NCBI GenBank assembly: GCA_013316045.1
Contig: WSNJ01000010.1
Location: 1-34,090, forward strand
Direction: 5' to 3'
Length of the DNA: 34,090 nt
Source: Clostridia bacterium
GTDB taxonomy: Bacteria; Bacillota; Clostridia; Christensenellales; Pumilibacteraceae
A model generated the notes under the pieces. It worked only from the letters and a program-made list of their open reading frames with translations. It was not told where the DNA came from and made no database searches. The position numbers and the translations under genes were made by a program. Below, in pieces: positions 24,948-32,897 of this stretch. Every line of letters starts with the position of its first letter. The stretch's first letter is position 1.

Positions 24948-26645
24948 ATGTTGAAATATCTTGATTTTAAGGACGCGCGCTGTAAGGACTGTTATAAATG
25001 TCTGCGCGAATGTCCCGTTAAGGCGATAGAAATATCCGACCATCACGCAAAAATAATCAAAGACCGTTGTATTCTTTGCGGACACTGCACTAAGATTTGC
25101 CCGCAGAACGCAAAGGTTGTTCATACGGAAAAAGAAGCCGTTCTTAAACTTTTGTCGGGGAAAGGCAAGGTCATAGCGTCGGTCGCTCCGTCGTTCGTGT
25201 CGAGTTTTAAGTCGCAGAATTTCGCCGACATAGCCGCCGCGCTTGCAAAGCTCGGATTCGACTATACGGAAGAAACAGCCGTCGGCGCGAAAGTCGTTAC
25301 GGAAGAATACATAAAACTTCTTAAAACGAATACTTTCAAAAATTTCATAACGTCGGCTTGTCCCGCGGTTAACCGTATGATACAGCTTTATCACCACGAC
25401 GCGCTCAAATATCTTGCGCCCGTGGATACTCCTATGGTAGCGCACGCAAAGCTGCTCAAAAAGCGGTTTCCCGACGCGGACGTCGTTTTTATCGGACCGT
25501 GCATTGCCAAAAAGCGCGAAGCCGAAGAAAGCGGACTTATAAAAGCCGTTCTTACTTTCGACGACCTTGCTTCGTTGTTTGCGGAAAAGGGAATCGCTCT
25601 GAACGAAAGCGCAGGTTACGACAGCGACGGAGATTCCAACAAAGCGCGTTATTATCCGATTAGCCGCGGTATTATCAAGTCTTTCCCTAACTATCCCGAG
25701 AATTACGAGTACGTTGCAGTCGACGGTGTTGCGAGAGTTAACGAAGTTCTCGAAAATATAGAGAGCTTTTCGGGGTTGTTTCTCGAACTGAACTGCTGTG
25801 ATTCGGCTTGTATAAACGGTCCTTGCTCGATTAAGAATGCGGGCGGTTCGGTAAAAGCAAACGAGGACGTGAGAAATTATGCGTTGAAGTCGGGCGGCGT
25901 TAAGCAGATAGAAACGAGCGGCGACGGAATAAAATTCGATTGCAAGTATAAGCCTTTGCAAACCCCCGAAAGAACTCCGTCGGAAGAAGAAGTCAAAGAG
26001 ATTCTCGCCAAGATAGGCAAGACTACGAAAGACGACGAATTGAATTGCGGCGCTTGCGGATACAACACCTGCCGCGAAAAGGCGTGGGCTGTCGCAAACG
26101 GCTACGCTCATATAGATATGTGCGTGCCGTATATGCGCGAGCGCGCCGAATCTATGTCTTACGAAATAATACAGAACAGCCCGAACGGAATAATTCTGCT
26201 CGATAAGGATTTCAAAATTCAGGAAATCAACCGCCGCGCGCGAGAACTTTGGGGAATAACGGACGCGAAGGTCGAGGGCGGCAACGCATTCGATTATATA
26301 AATCCGACCGAATTTATTCTTGCGTCGAACGAGGGAAAGAACGTATACGGTAAAAAGATTTATATCGATAAAACGGATAAATACGCCGAACTTACGATAG
26401 TTCTTTTGAATAATCACGACGTGCTGTTCGGAGTGGTTAAGGACATTACGGCTCAGATGCGTTCCGAAGAGAAGCTGAACTCGATAAAATACGAAACGCT
26501 CGAAACGACCGACGAAGTCATCAAAAAGCAGATGCGCGTAGCTCAGGAAATAGCGTCTTTGCTCGGCGAAACTACGGCTGAAACAAAGGTTGCGCTGTTA
26601 AAGCTCAAAAAGACTTTGACGGAAAAGAGCGAGGAGCAGGTATGA
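24948..26645 (+). CDS. hydS: Sensory-type (group C, HydS-like) [FeFe] hydrogenase with PAS domain
   Basis: The protein has 565 residues. It contains two [4Fe-4S] motifs (C12-C15-C18-C22 and C41-C44-C47-C51), then an H-cluster domain. L1 is T135-S-A137-C138-P, L2 is G183-P-C185-I-A-K-K, and L3 is E280-L-N282-C-C284-D-S-A-C288-I-N-G. A further [4Fe-4S] FeS domain follows (C367, C370, C375, C392), then a PAS domain (about 405-510) and a helical C-terminus. Canonical catalytic enzymes have TSCCP and E-x-M-x-C; here the proton-relay cysteine is alanine and the pocket methionine is asparagine. HydS-type proteins are thought to sense H2 or redox state and evolve little H2. The stop overlaps the phosphatase start by 4 bases. 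Confidence 0.88.
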   Translation: MLKYLDFKDARCKDCYKCLRECPVKAIEISDHHAKIIKDRCILCGHCTKICPQNAKVVHTEKEAVLKLLSGKGKVIASVAPSFVSSFKSQNFADIAAALAKLGFDYTEETAVGAKVVTEEYIKLLKTNTFKNFITSACPAVNRMIQLYHHDALKYLAPVDTPMVAHAKLLKKRFPDADVVFIGPCIAKKREAEESGLIKAVLTFDDLASLFAEKGIALNESAGYDSDGDSNKARYYPISRGIIKSFPNYPENYEYVAVDGVARVNEVLENIESFSGLFLELNCCDSACINGPCSIKNAGGSVKANEDVRNYALKSGGVKQIETSGDGIKFDCKYKPLQTPERTPSEEEVKEILAKIGKTTKDDELNCGACGYNTCREKAWAVANGYAHIDMCVPYMRERAESMSYEIIQNSPNGIILLDKDFKIQEINRRARELWGITDAKVEGGNAFDYINPTEFILASNEGKNVYGKKIYIDKTDKYAELTIVLLNNHDVLFGVVKDITAQMRSEEKLNSIKYETLETTDEVIKKQMRVAQEIASLLGETTAETKVALLKLKKTLTEKSEEQV

Positions 26646-27805
26646 CCGAGTATTATCTCGAAAGCGGATATACTTCTCTGAACAAGAAGAACGAAGAATT
26701 GTGCGGCGATAAAGTCGAAAGCATTTATCAGGACGGCAAAATGACGTTCGTGCTTGCCGACGGAATGGGGAGCGGCGTAAAAGCCAATATTCTGGCGACT
26801 TTGACTTCCAAGATTCTCTGCACTATGGTTTCCAACGAAATAGATATGACGGACTGTATCGAAACGATACTCGGTTCGTTGCCCGTGTGCAAAGAGCGCG
26901 GCGTTGCGTATTCTACTTTTACGGTGGTTCACGTCGATACGTTCGGCAAAGGCTGTCTGATTGAATTCGACAATCCGCAGGCTATTCTTATGCGCGACGG
27001 CAAGTGTCTCGATTTGCCGCGTACGGAATCCAAGATTCTCGGGAAAACGGTTTATAATACCGAATTGAATTTGCGGGAAAACGACGTTATCGTAATGTTT
27101 TCCGACGGCGTAATTCACGCGGGCATAGGAATGAATCTCAATTTCGGCTGGGACAGAGAAGAAGTAAAAGAGCATTTGGAGTGCATAATTTCGCCGACTA
27201 TGAGCGCGCGATGCGTTGCTTGCGAGCTTGCCACGGCGTGCAATCAGCTTTATCATAATCTGCCCGGCGACGATACGACGGTTGCCGCGCTTAAACTCAG
27301 AAAGAATATGCGCGCCGACCTTATGGTAGGTCTGCCCGTAAATAAGGAGAGCGACAGCGTTTGCGTTGCGAATTTCCTGTCGCACGACGGGAAGAAGATT
27401 GTTTGCGGCGGTACGAGTTCGCAGATTGTCGCGCGTTATCTCGGCACGGAAGTGTCGGCGTCGCTTGATTTTCCGGACCCGCGCGTTCCGCCGATAGGAT
27501 TTATAAACGGCATAGACCTTGTAACCGAAGGCGTTCTTACGCTCAGAAGACTGCTCGAACTCAGCGAAGCGTATCTTTCTCCGAAAGACCTTACGCCTAA
27601 GTATTTTACGGCGAAAGACGGCGCGTCGGAATTGGCGCAGATTCTGTTGGAAGATGCCACTATTATCGACTTTTATATCGGGCAAGGCGTAAACGAAGCG
27701 CATAACGGTTTGCCGATTGACATAACTATGAAATTGAAACTTGTCGAGAGCATTGCGCATAATCTCAAAAAACTCGGCAAGCACGTAACTTTACATTACG
27801 TATAA
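26642..27805 (+). CDS. SpoIIE-type PP2C protein phosphatase
   Basis: The protein has 387 residues. The N-terminal PP2C/SpoIIE domain (about 1-218) has metal-binding L-A-D40-G-M-G-S-G, F-S-D155-G and G-D210-D-T-T. Residues about 220-387 form another domain (IVCGGTSSQIVARYLG, then a GIDLVTEGVLTL stretch) that I cannot assign; it appears to be usual in hydrogenase-linked phosphatases. There is no membrane segment or receiver domain, so its control probably comes from the HydS protein, whose gene overlaps it by 4 bases (ATGA). The target phosphoprotein is not obvious in the window. Confidence 0.85.
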   Translation: MTEYYLESGYTSLNKKNEELCGDKVESIYQDGKMTFVLADGMGSGVKANILATLTSKILCTMVSNEIDMTDCIETILGSLPVCKERGVAYSTFTVVHVDTFGKGCLIEFDNPQAILMRDGKCLDLPRTESKILGKTVYNTELNLRENDVIVMFSDGVIHAGIGMNLNFGWDREEVKEHLECIISPTMSARCVACELATACNQLYHNLPGDDTTVAALKLRKNMRADLMVGLPVNKESDSVCVANFLSHDGKKIVCGGTSSQIVARYLGTEVSASLDFPDPRVPPIGFINGIDLVTEGVLTLRRLLELSEAYLSPKDLTPKYFTAKDGASELAQILLEDATIIDFYIGQGVNEAHNGLPIDITMKLKLVESIAHNLKKLGKHVTLHYV

Positions 27806-27821
27806 GACAAAAGGAAGCAAA

Positions 27822-29255
27822 ATGAGAATTTTCGACACACACGTTCAGGAACTTAAATATCAAGTACTCAAAGCCGTTATCAAAAACGCTTACGAAAACT
27901 GTTACGACGACGTTTATTTAGACGTACCGAAAGAGATTTCACCCGGTCCGAAAGCTCAGCACCGTTGCTGTATTTATAAGGAACGGGCGATTTTGCAGGA
28001 GAGAATCAAACTCGCTTTCGGCGGAAACAAGGATAATAAGAATATAGTCGAAGTTATAGATATAGCTTGCGACGAATGTCCTATCGGCGGAATGTTCGTA
28101 ACCGATTCTTGCCGCGGTTGTCTGCAACACCGTTGCCGCGAAGCGTGCCCGCGCGACGCTATCAAAATTATCGACAAAAAGGCGTTTATCGACAAAGAAA
28201 AGTGTATCGAGTGCGGAAAGTGCGTAAATGCCTGCCCGTATTCGGCTATAATTCATCAGCGCCGCCCTTGCGTTACGAGCTGTAAGGTTAAGGCGATTTC
28301 GGTAGACGAAAACAAGAAAGCAGTTATAAACAACGATAAGTGTATAGCTTGCGGCGCGTGCGTATATCAGTGTCCGTTCGGCGCTATTCAGGATAAGTCG
28401 CTTATTATGGAAGTGATTGACATATTGAAAGGGTCGAAAGACAATACCGCGTATAAGGTTTACGCCGTAATCGCGCCCGCGATAGTAAGTCAGTTCAAAT
28501 ATGCAAGAATCGAACAGGTCGTAAGCGGAATACACAAGCTCGGGTTCTATCAGGTGGTAGAAGCCGCGCTCGGGGCGGATATAACGCTTTATAAGGAACT
28601 CGCGGAATGGCAGGAAAAGGGACTTATGACGACTTCGTGCTGTCCGTCGTTCGTGTCTTATATAGAAAAGTATTATCCCGAACTTCAAAAATATATTTCT
28701 CATTCGGTTTCGCCTATGGTAGAAGCGGCAATGCTTATAAAACGCACGGACCCTACGGCAAAAGTAATATTCATAGGTCCTTGCGCGAGCAAGAAGCTCG
28801 AATGCAAGTTGGAAAAGACGGAAAATGCGATTGATTCGGTGCTTTCGTTTGAAGAATTGCAGGCGTTTCTCGACGCGCGCGACATTGATGTTGCGGGGCT
28901 CGGCGACACGCATTTGGATAACGCGTCGTTCTACGGCAGAATTTTCGCAAAATCGGGCGGGGTTACTACGGGCATAAAAGACGCCGCCGCCGCAAAAGGT
29001 GTGGAAGGTCTTGTGCCTATTGCTATGAACGGCATAGACGAATGCAAAATCAATCTGCTTAAACTCAAAGCGGGAAAGGCGCTCGAAAACTTTTTCGAGG
29101 GTATGGCTTGCGACGGCGGTTGCCTTAACGGTCCGCTTTGTCTGTCGCACGGACCGAAGAACGTTCAGGACGTTGACAAGTACGGTAATTCGGCTAAGGA
29201 AAAGACTATCGACAACTCGGTCAAGCTGTACGAAATGAGCCGCAACAATCTTTGA
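27822..29255 (+). CDS. Group B [FeFe] hydrogenase
   Basis: The protein has 477 residues. An N-terminal region (1-95) precedes several Fe-S motifs: C97-C100-C105-C109, C128-C131-C134-C138, C150-C154 and C174-C177-C180-C184. The H-cluster domain has L1 T271-S-C273-C274-P-S-F, L2 G319-P-C321-A-S-K-K and L3 E426-G-M428-A-C430-D-G-G-C434-L-N-G437. All catalytic residues are present, unlike the HydS protein. The N-terminal region, the CVTSC insertion and TSCCPSF point to group B. Group B enzymes are widespread in Clostridia and have H2 activity in vitro, with unclear physiological role. AAAGGAAG lies before the ATG. Confidence 0.9.
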   Translation: MRIFDTHVQELKYQVLKAVIKNAYENCYDDVYLDVPKEISPGPKAQHRCCIYKERAILQERIKLAFGGNKDNKNIVEVIDIACDECPIGGMFVTDSCRGCLQHRCREACPRDAIKIIDKKAFIDKEKCIECGKCVNACPYSAIIHQRRPCVTSCKVKAISVDENKKAVINNDKCIACGACVYQCPFGAIQDKSLIMEVIDILKGSKDNTAYKVYAVIAPAIVSQFKYARIEQVVSGIHKLGFYQVVEAALGADITLYKELAEWQEKGLMTTSCCPSFVSYIEKYYPELQKYISHSVSPMVEAAMLIKRTDPTAKVIFIGPCASKKLECKLEKTENAIDSVLSFEELQAFLDARDIDVAGLGDTHLDNASFYGRIFAKSGGVTTGIKDAAAAKGVEGLVPIAMNGIDECKINLLKLKAGKALENFFEGMACDGGCLNGPLCLSHGPKNVQDVDKYGNSAKEKTIDNSVKLYEMSRNNL

Positions 29256-29265
29256 TTTTTTGTGC

Positions 29266-29282
29266 ATTATCGCGCCGATAAT
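29266..29282. repeat. Inverted repeat upstream of the aldolase promoter
   Basis: ATTATCG (29266-29272) and CGATAAT (29276-29282) are perfect arms around CGC. It lies 11 bases after the hydrogenase stop and 4 bases before the -35 box. It lacks a T run, so an operator seems at least as likely as a terminator. Confidence 0.4.
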
Positions 29283-29285
29283 TCC

Positions 29286-29314
29286 TTGACTTATTCGGCA
29301 AGAAAAATTATAAT
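29286..29314 (+). promoter_or_regulatory. Promoter of the aldolase-fucO operon
   Basis: TTGACT (29286-29291), a 17-base spacer and TATAAT (29309-29314). AAAGGAG (29343-29349) is 6 bases before ATG 29356. Confidence 0.85.
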
Positions 29315-29355
29315 TGATAAGACGATCGGAATGACCGACACCAAAGGAGAGACTT

Positions 29356-30648
29356 ATGAAATTCGAATACTTGCATCCCGCCGACCAGCTTGTTATGATT
29401 ATGGACAGAATTTATTCCAATAATATGACTACGATGTCGGGCGGAAATATTTCCGTTCTCGATTCGGAAGGCGATATATGGATAACTCCGAGCTCCATAG
29501 ACAAGGGAAATCTTACGCGTAACGATATATGTCAGGTTAAGCCCGACGGCACCGTTATAGGCAGACACAAACCGTCCGTCGAGCTTCCGTTCCACAAGCT
29601 CGTTTACAAGACGCGTCCCGACGCGCGCGCAGTTGTTCACGCGCACCCGCCGGCTCTCGTTTCGTACAGCTTGACGCGTACGGCGCCGAACACGGAAATC
29701 ATTCCCGCGCCGAACACCGTAATCGGAAAGGTCGGCATTGCAAAGTACGAAGTTCCGGGAAGTATTAAGCTCGGCGAGAACATTGCCGAAATTTTTGCGA
29801 AAGGGTGCAATGCCGTTATGATGGACAATCACGGCGTAGTTACTTGCGGTGAAGACGTTTTTACGGCTTTCGAACGTTTCGAAACGCTCGAATACTGCGC
29901 CGAGCTGAACATACAGTCGAGTAAGCTCGGCAAAGCGATTGCTTTGGAAAAAGAGCAGCTCGAACTTTTCAAAACGCGCAGCGAAGCTACGCTCGGGGAA
30001 TTTAACGTTACCGAGAGAACTTCGGAAGAAAAAGAACTCCGCTACGCTATTTGTAATCTTCTGCAAAGGTCGTACCGCAAAAGACTCGTTATGAGTACGC
30101 ACGGTACTTTTTCCGCAAGGCTTAAAGGTAAAGACAGCTTTATTATAACGCCGACGGGAGCGGACAGGCTTTATATGGACCCGGGCGACCTTGTCCGCGT
30201 AGACAACGGTCTGAGAGAAGCGGGCAAGCGTCCGAGCCGTTCGGTGCTATTGCACAGAATGATTTATCAGCAACACCCCGAAATTAACGCTATTATGATA
30301 GCGTTGCCCGTGAACGTTATGGCGTTCGGCGTTACGCGCAGCGAACTCGACGCGAGAACAATTCCGGAAAGCTATATAATGATGCGCACGCTTTCGACTG
30401 CGCCGTTCGGCACGCTGTACAACGACTATCGGAAAATTACCGATATGGTTTCGGAAAGCTCGCCGCTCGTGCTTATCGAAAACGATTCGTTGCTCGTTAC
30501 GGGTAAGTCTATACTCAACTGTTTCGACAGACTCGAAGTTTCCGATTTTACGGCAAAAACGCTTATCGCAACAAAGAGTATCGGCAAAGCCGTAAGAATT
30601 TCGGATAAGGAAGTCGAAGATATCAAAAGAGATTTCAACTTAAAATAA
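29356..30648 (+). CDS. Class II aldolase/adducin protein, tandem domains, second degenerate
   Basis: The protein has 430 residues, twice the usual length of FucA. Domain 1 (about 1-205) keeps E76 (SVELPFH), zinc ligands H95 and H97 (VHAHPP) and H159 (DNHG), matching E73, H92, H94 and H155 of FucA. Domain 2 (about 225-430) aligns by pattern but has S296, I315, L317 and D377 at those places, so it cannot bind zinc the same way. The neighbour fucO suggests domain 1 cleaves L-fuculose-1-phosphate to DHAP and L-lactaldehyde. A different aldolase, epimerase or dehydratase activity is possible. fucO starts 28 bases downstream. Confidence 0.85.
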   Translation: MKFEYLHPADQLVMIMDRIYSNNMTTMSGGNISVLDSEGDIWITPSSIDKGNLTRNDICQVKPDGTVIGRHKPSVELPFHKLVYKTRPDARAVVHAHPPALVSYSLTRTAPNTEIIPAPNTVIGKVGIAKYEVPGSIKLGENIAEIFAKGCNAVMMDNHGVVTCGEDVFTAFERFETLEYCAELNIQSSKLGKAIALEKEQLELFKTRSEATLGEFNVTERTSEEKELRYAICNLLQRSYRKRLVMSTHGTFSARLKGKDSFIITPTGADRLYMDPGDLVRVDNGLREAGKRPSRSVLLHRMIYQQHPEINAIMIALPVNVMAFGVTRSELDARTIPESYIMMRTLSTAPFGTLYNDYRKITDMVSESSPLVLIENDSLLVTGKSILNCFDRLEVSDFTAKTLIATKSIGKAVRISDKEVEDIKRDFNLK

Positions 30649-30676
30649 ACAATATATATTAAGGAGAATATTTACA

Positions 30677-31825
30677 ATGGCTAACAGATTTGTTCTTAAC
30701 GAAACGAGCTACCACGGAAAAGGCGCAATCGCCGAAATCGCTAACGAAGTAAAGGGCAGGGGCTTTAAGAAGTGCTTTGTATGTTCCGACCCCGACCTTA
30801 TAAAGTTCGGCGTTACGAAAAAAGTTACCGATATTCTGGAAAATGCAAAGATAGATTACGAGATTTACTCGCAAATCAAGGCTAATCCCACGGTGGAAAA
30901 CGTCCAGACGGGCGTTGCGGCGTTCAAAAAGAGCAAAACAGACAGCATTATAGCGATAGGCGGCGGTTCGTCTATGGATACGGCTAAGGCTATCGGTATA
31001 ATAATAGCTAATCCCGAATTCGAAGACGTGGTGTCGCTCGAAGGCGTTGCACCTACGAAGAATAAGTGCGTTCCGATTATCGCGGTTCCCACGACTGCCG
31101 GCACTGCGGCGGAAGTTACGATTAACTACGTAATAACCGATGCGAAAAAGAACAGAAAAATGGTCTGCGTAGACGTTCACGACATTCCCGTCGTTGCCGT
31201 TGTAGACCCCGATATGATGTCGTCGATGCCGAAAGGACTTACGGCGGCTACTGGTATGGACGCACTTACTCACGCAATCGAGGGTTATATAACAAAAGGC
31301 GCGTGGGAGCTTTCGGATATGTTCCACTTAAAGGCTATCGAAATAATTTCGAAGAATCTGCGCGGCGCGGTTGCGAACACGCCCGAAGGCAGAGAGGGTA
31401 TGGCTCTCGGACAATACGTTGCCGGTATGGGCTTCTCGAACGTGGGACTCGGAATCGTTCACTCTATGGCGCATCCGCTCGGCGCGCTCTACGACACCCC
31501 GCACGGAGTGGCAAACGCTATAATTCTGCCTACTGTTATGGAATATAACGCGTCCGCTACGGGCGAAAAGTATCGCGATATTGCTACGGCTATGGGCGTT
31601 AAAGACGTAGAAAAGATGAGCATTGCAGACGCTCGCAAAGCGGCTGTCGGCGCTGTTAAAAAGCTCTCCAAGGACGTGGGAATTCCCGCCGACCTTAAAG
31701 AAATCGTCAAGAAAGAAGACGTTGATTTCCTTGCTCAGTCCGCTTACGACGACGCTTGCCGTCCCGGCAACCCGAAAGACCCTACGGTAGAAGATATCAA
31801 AAAACTCTATCTGTCGCTTATGTAA
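30677..31825 (+). CDS. fucO: Lactaldehyde reductase (iron-dependent alcohol dehydrogenase)
   Basis: The protein has 382 residues, very close along its whole length to E. coli FucO (start ANRFVLNETSYHGKGA, then IPTTAGTAAEVTINYVITD-like and GQYVAGMGFSNVGLG blocks). It reduces L-lactaldehyde to 1,2-propanediol with NADH. The NAD-binding G-G-G-S-S is present. Iron ligands D195, H199, H262 and H276 equal E. coli D196, H200, H263 and H277. The Fe-dependent enzyme is oxygen-sensitive, which suits an anaerobe. AAGGAG lies before the ATG. It is co-transcribed with the aldolase gene. Confidence 0.95.
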   Translation: MANRFVLNETSYHGKGAIAEIANEVKGRGFKKCFVCSDPDLIKFGVTKKVTDILENAKIDYEIYSQIKANPTVENVQTGVAAFKKSKTDSIIAIGGGSSMDTAKAIGIIIANPEFEDVVSLEGVAPTKNKCVPIIAVPTTAGTAAEVTINYVITDAKKNRKMVCVDVHDIPVVAVVDPDMMSSMPKGLTAATGMDALTHAIEGYITKGAWELSDMFHLKAIEIISKNLRGAVANTPEGREGMALGQYVAGMGFSNVGLGIVHSMAHPLGALYDTPHGVANAIILPTVMEYNASATGEKYRDIATAMGVKDVEKMSIADARKAAVGAVKKLSKDVGIPADLKEIVKKEDVDFLAQSAYDDACRPGNPKDPTVEDIKKLYLSLM

Positions 31826-31832
31826 CGGTGTT

Positions 31833-32150
31833 ATGTCAAGCACAGTAGAATTTATCGAGTTCGTATGCGAGCAAATACGCGGAAATTATGCCGTGCGTTA
31901 CAGAAAAATGTTCGGCGATTATATGGTTTATACAAACGATAAGCCCGTTTTGCTCGTATGCGACGATTGCGTATACGTAAAAAAGTTGCCGCAGATAGAA
32001 GATTTAATGACGGACGCCGAGTGCGGCATTCCTTACGACGGCGCGAAAGAACACTATATTCTCGACGTGGAAGATACCGAGCGCGCGAACGAAGTGATTA
32101 AAATTCTGGAAGAAATCACGCCGTTACCGAAAAAGAAAAAGAAGTCTTGA
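31833..32150 (+). CDS. TfoX N-terminal domain protein
   Basis: The protein has 105 residues. R-K-M-F-G-D-Y-M-V-Y, then LLVCDDCVYVKKLP, matches the TfoX/Sxy N-terminal domain family. Unlike Sxy it lacks the C-terminal domain, as do most stand-alone family members in Firmicutes. The start is 7 bases after the fucO stop, so it probably ends the operon. The protein ends in a lysine run (PKKKKKS). The role is unknown; a link to competence is not supported here. Confidence 0.82.
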   Translation: MSSTVEFIEFVCEQIRGNYAVRYRKMFGDYMVYTNDKPVLLVCDDCVYVKKLPQIEDLMTDAECGIPYDGAKEHYILDVEDTERANEVIKILEEITPLPKKKKKS

Positions 32151-32284
32151 TTTGTATTTGGATTTGCCTATTCCAAAAGCAACGGCAAAAAATATAAAAA
32201 CAAAATAAGAAAGCTTAAAAGCAAACTTTAACATAGATTACGGTTCATTTTATCCGTTTTTCATTACTGATACCGAATAAAAAT

Positions 32285-32322
32285 AAAGTCGGGTTACTTT
32301 TCAAACGGTAATCCGACTTTTT
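32285..32322 (+). terminator. Intrinsic terminator, possibly bidirectional
   Basis: AAAGTCGGGTTAC (32285-32297) pairs with GTAATCCGACTTT (32308-32320) with a single G-T wobble, and five T end at 32322. The A-rich left flank could make it work on the minus strand too. It lies about 135 bases after the TfoX-type gene. Confidence 0.85.
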
Positions 32323-32420
32323 CATTGCAAGCCCGCAATCGGACTTGAAGACGGCATAAGCCTTGGTTCAGCCTGATGCGGATACCAAACAAAAATACCT
32401 ACCGCAAGGGTAGGCATTTT
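32322..32420. other. Structured gene-free segment, possible repeat or RNA element
   Basis: The stretch 32151-32535 has no convincing gene. After the terminator it holds AAGCCCG-CAAT-CGGACTT (32329-32346) and CCTACC-GCAAG-GGTAGG (32398-32414), the latter flanked by AAAAT and ATTTT. On the minus strand a 31-codon frame (32417 to 32322) spans both hairpins and reads oddly proline- and serine-rich (YPHQAEPRLMPSSS). I think it is non-coding. From 32421 to 32535 I see nothing. Confidence 0.45.
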
Positions 32421-32535
32421 GTTGGTGCACCGACTTACTGCAAAAACGAACACGGTAATATACAAGGTAAATCGACGTGAATTGTATTGCGCGGTGGAAT
32501 TGCCGCTGTCGGACTATAAACTATACGGTAAGCAG

Positions 32536-32706
32536 TTAGCGGTGCGGTGATTGTTCACGGCTTGCAAGGGCTGTCATAGCGTCCTTATAGATACGCGTTG
32601 ACAGCCTTTTTGCTTGCTCTTTATCGGGCGGCAGTTCGGCGTAAATGTTTTTGCTTTGGTCGTTAAAATAGATAATTGTTATTCCGAGCGACATTTGCTT
32701 ATTCAT
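32536..32706 (-). CDS. Small hypothetical protein (56 aa)
   Basis: This is a charged protein beginning MNKQMSLGITIIYFNDQS, with a helical second half (DKEQAKRLSTRIYKDAMTAL). I do not recognise it. The start at 32706 is chosen because AAAGGAA lies 8 bases upstream on the minus strand; a longer frame to 32817 has no such site. It may belong to the mobile-element-like cluster at the right edge. Confidence 0.5.
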   Translation of the reverse strand: MNKQMSLGITIIYFNDQSKNIYAELPPDKEQAKRLSTRIYKDAMTALASREQSPHR

Positions 32707-32817
32707 ATTTGAAATTCCTTTAATTCTTAATAACCCAACCCAAACCCACCCACAGCGGGCTTGCTTTTTCGTTCCGTGTTCCGTTGTGCCAATAAGGTAA
32801 TAGTAACTTATTGACAC

Positions 32818-32841
32818 ACGGGGCGGCTATCGCCGCCCCGT
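32818..32841. repeat. GC-rich perfect hairpin
   Basis: ACGGGGCGGC (32818-32827) and GCCGCCCCGT (32832-32841) are perfect 10-base arms around TATC. There is no T run on either strand. It lies between two small minus-strand genes and resembles a REP-type palindrome. Confidence 0.6.
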
Positions 32842-32897
32842 ATTGTGCCGTATTTCCCTAAAAGTGTTACAGTGTTACGGTGTGGACTAAGGTAATA

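Noticed and set aside
24717..26417. 566-codon open frame antisense to the hydrogenase genes
   Set aside because: It is a shadow of the strongly conserved HydS and [2Fe-2S] genes, rich in R, F and Y, with no ribosome site or family motif.
26543..27784. 413-codon frame antisense to the phosphatase gene
   Set aside because: Shadow of a clear PP2C gene, no independent support.
27939..29267. 442-codon frame antisense to the group B hydrogenase
   Set aside because: It mirrors codon bias of the real gene; no recognisable domain.
32322..32417. 31-codon minus-strand frame across the hairpins
   Set aside because: It has no ribosome site and its sequence follows stem-loop structure; it is more likely non-coding.
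32323..32460. tRNA or tmRNA in the structured segment
   Set aside because: No cloverleaf, anticodon arm or T-arm GGTTC motif could be assembled on either strand.
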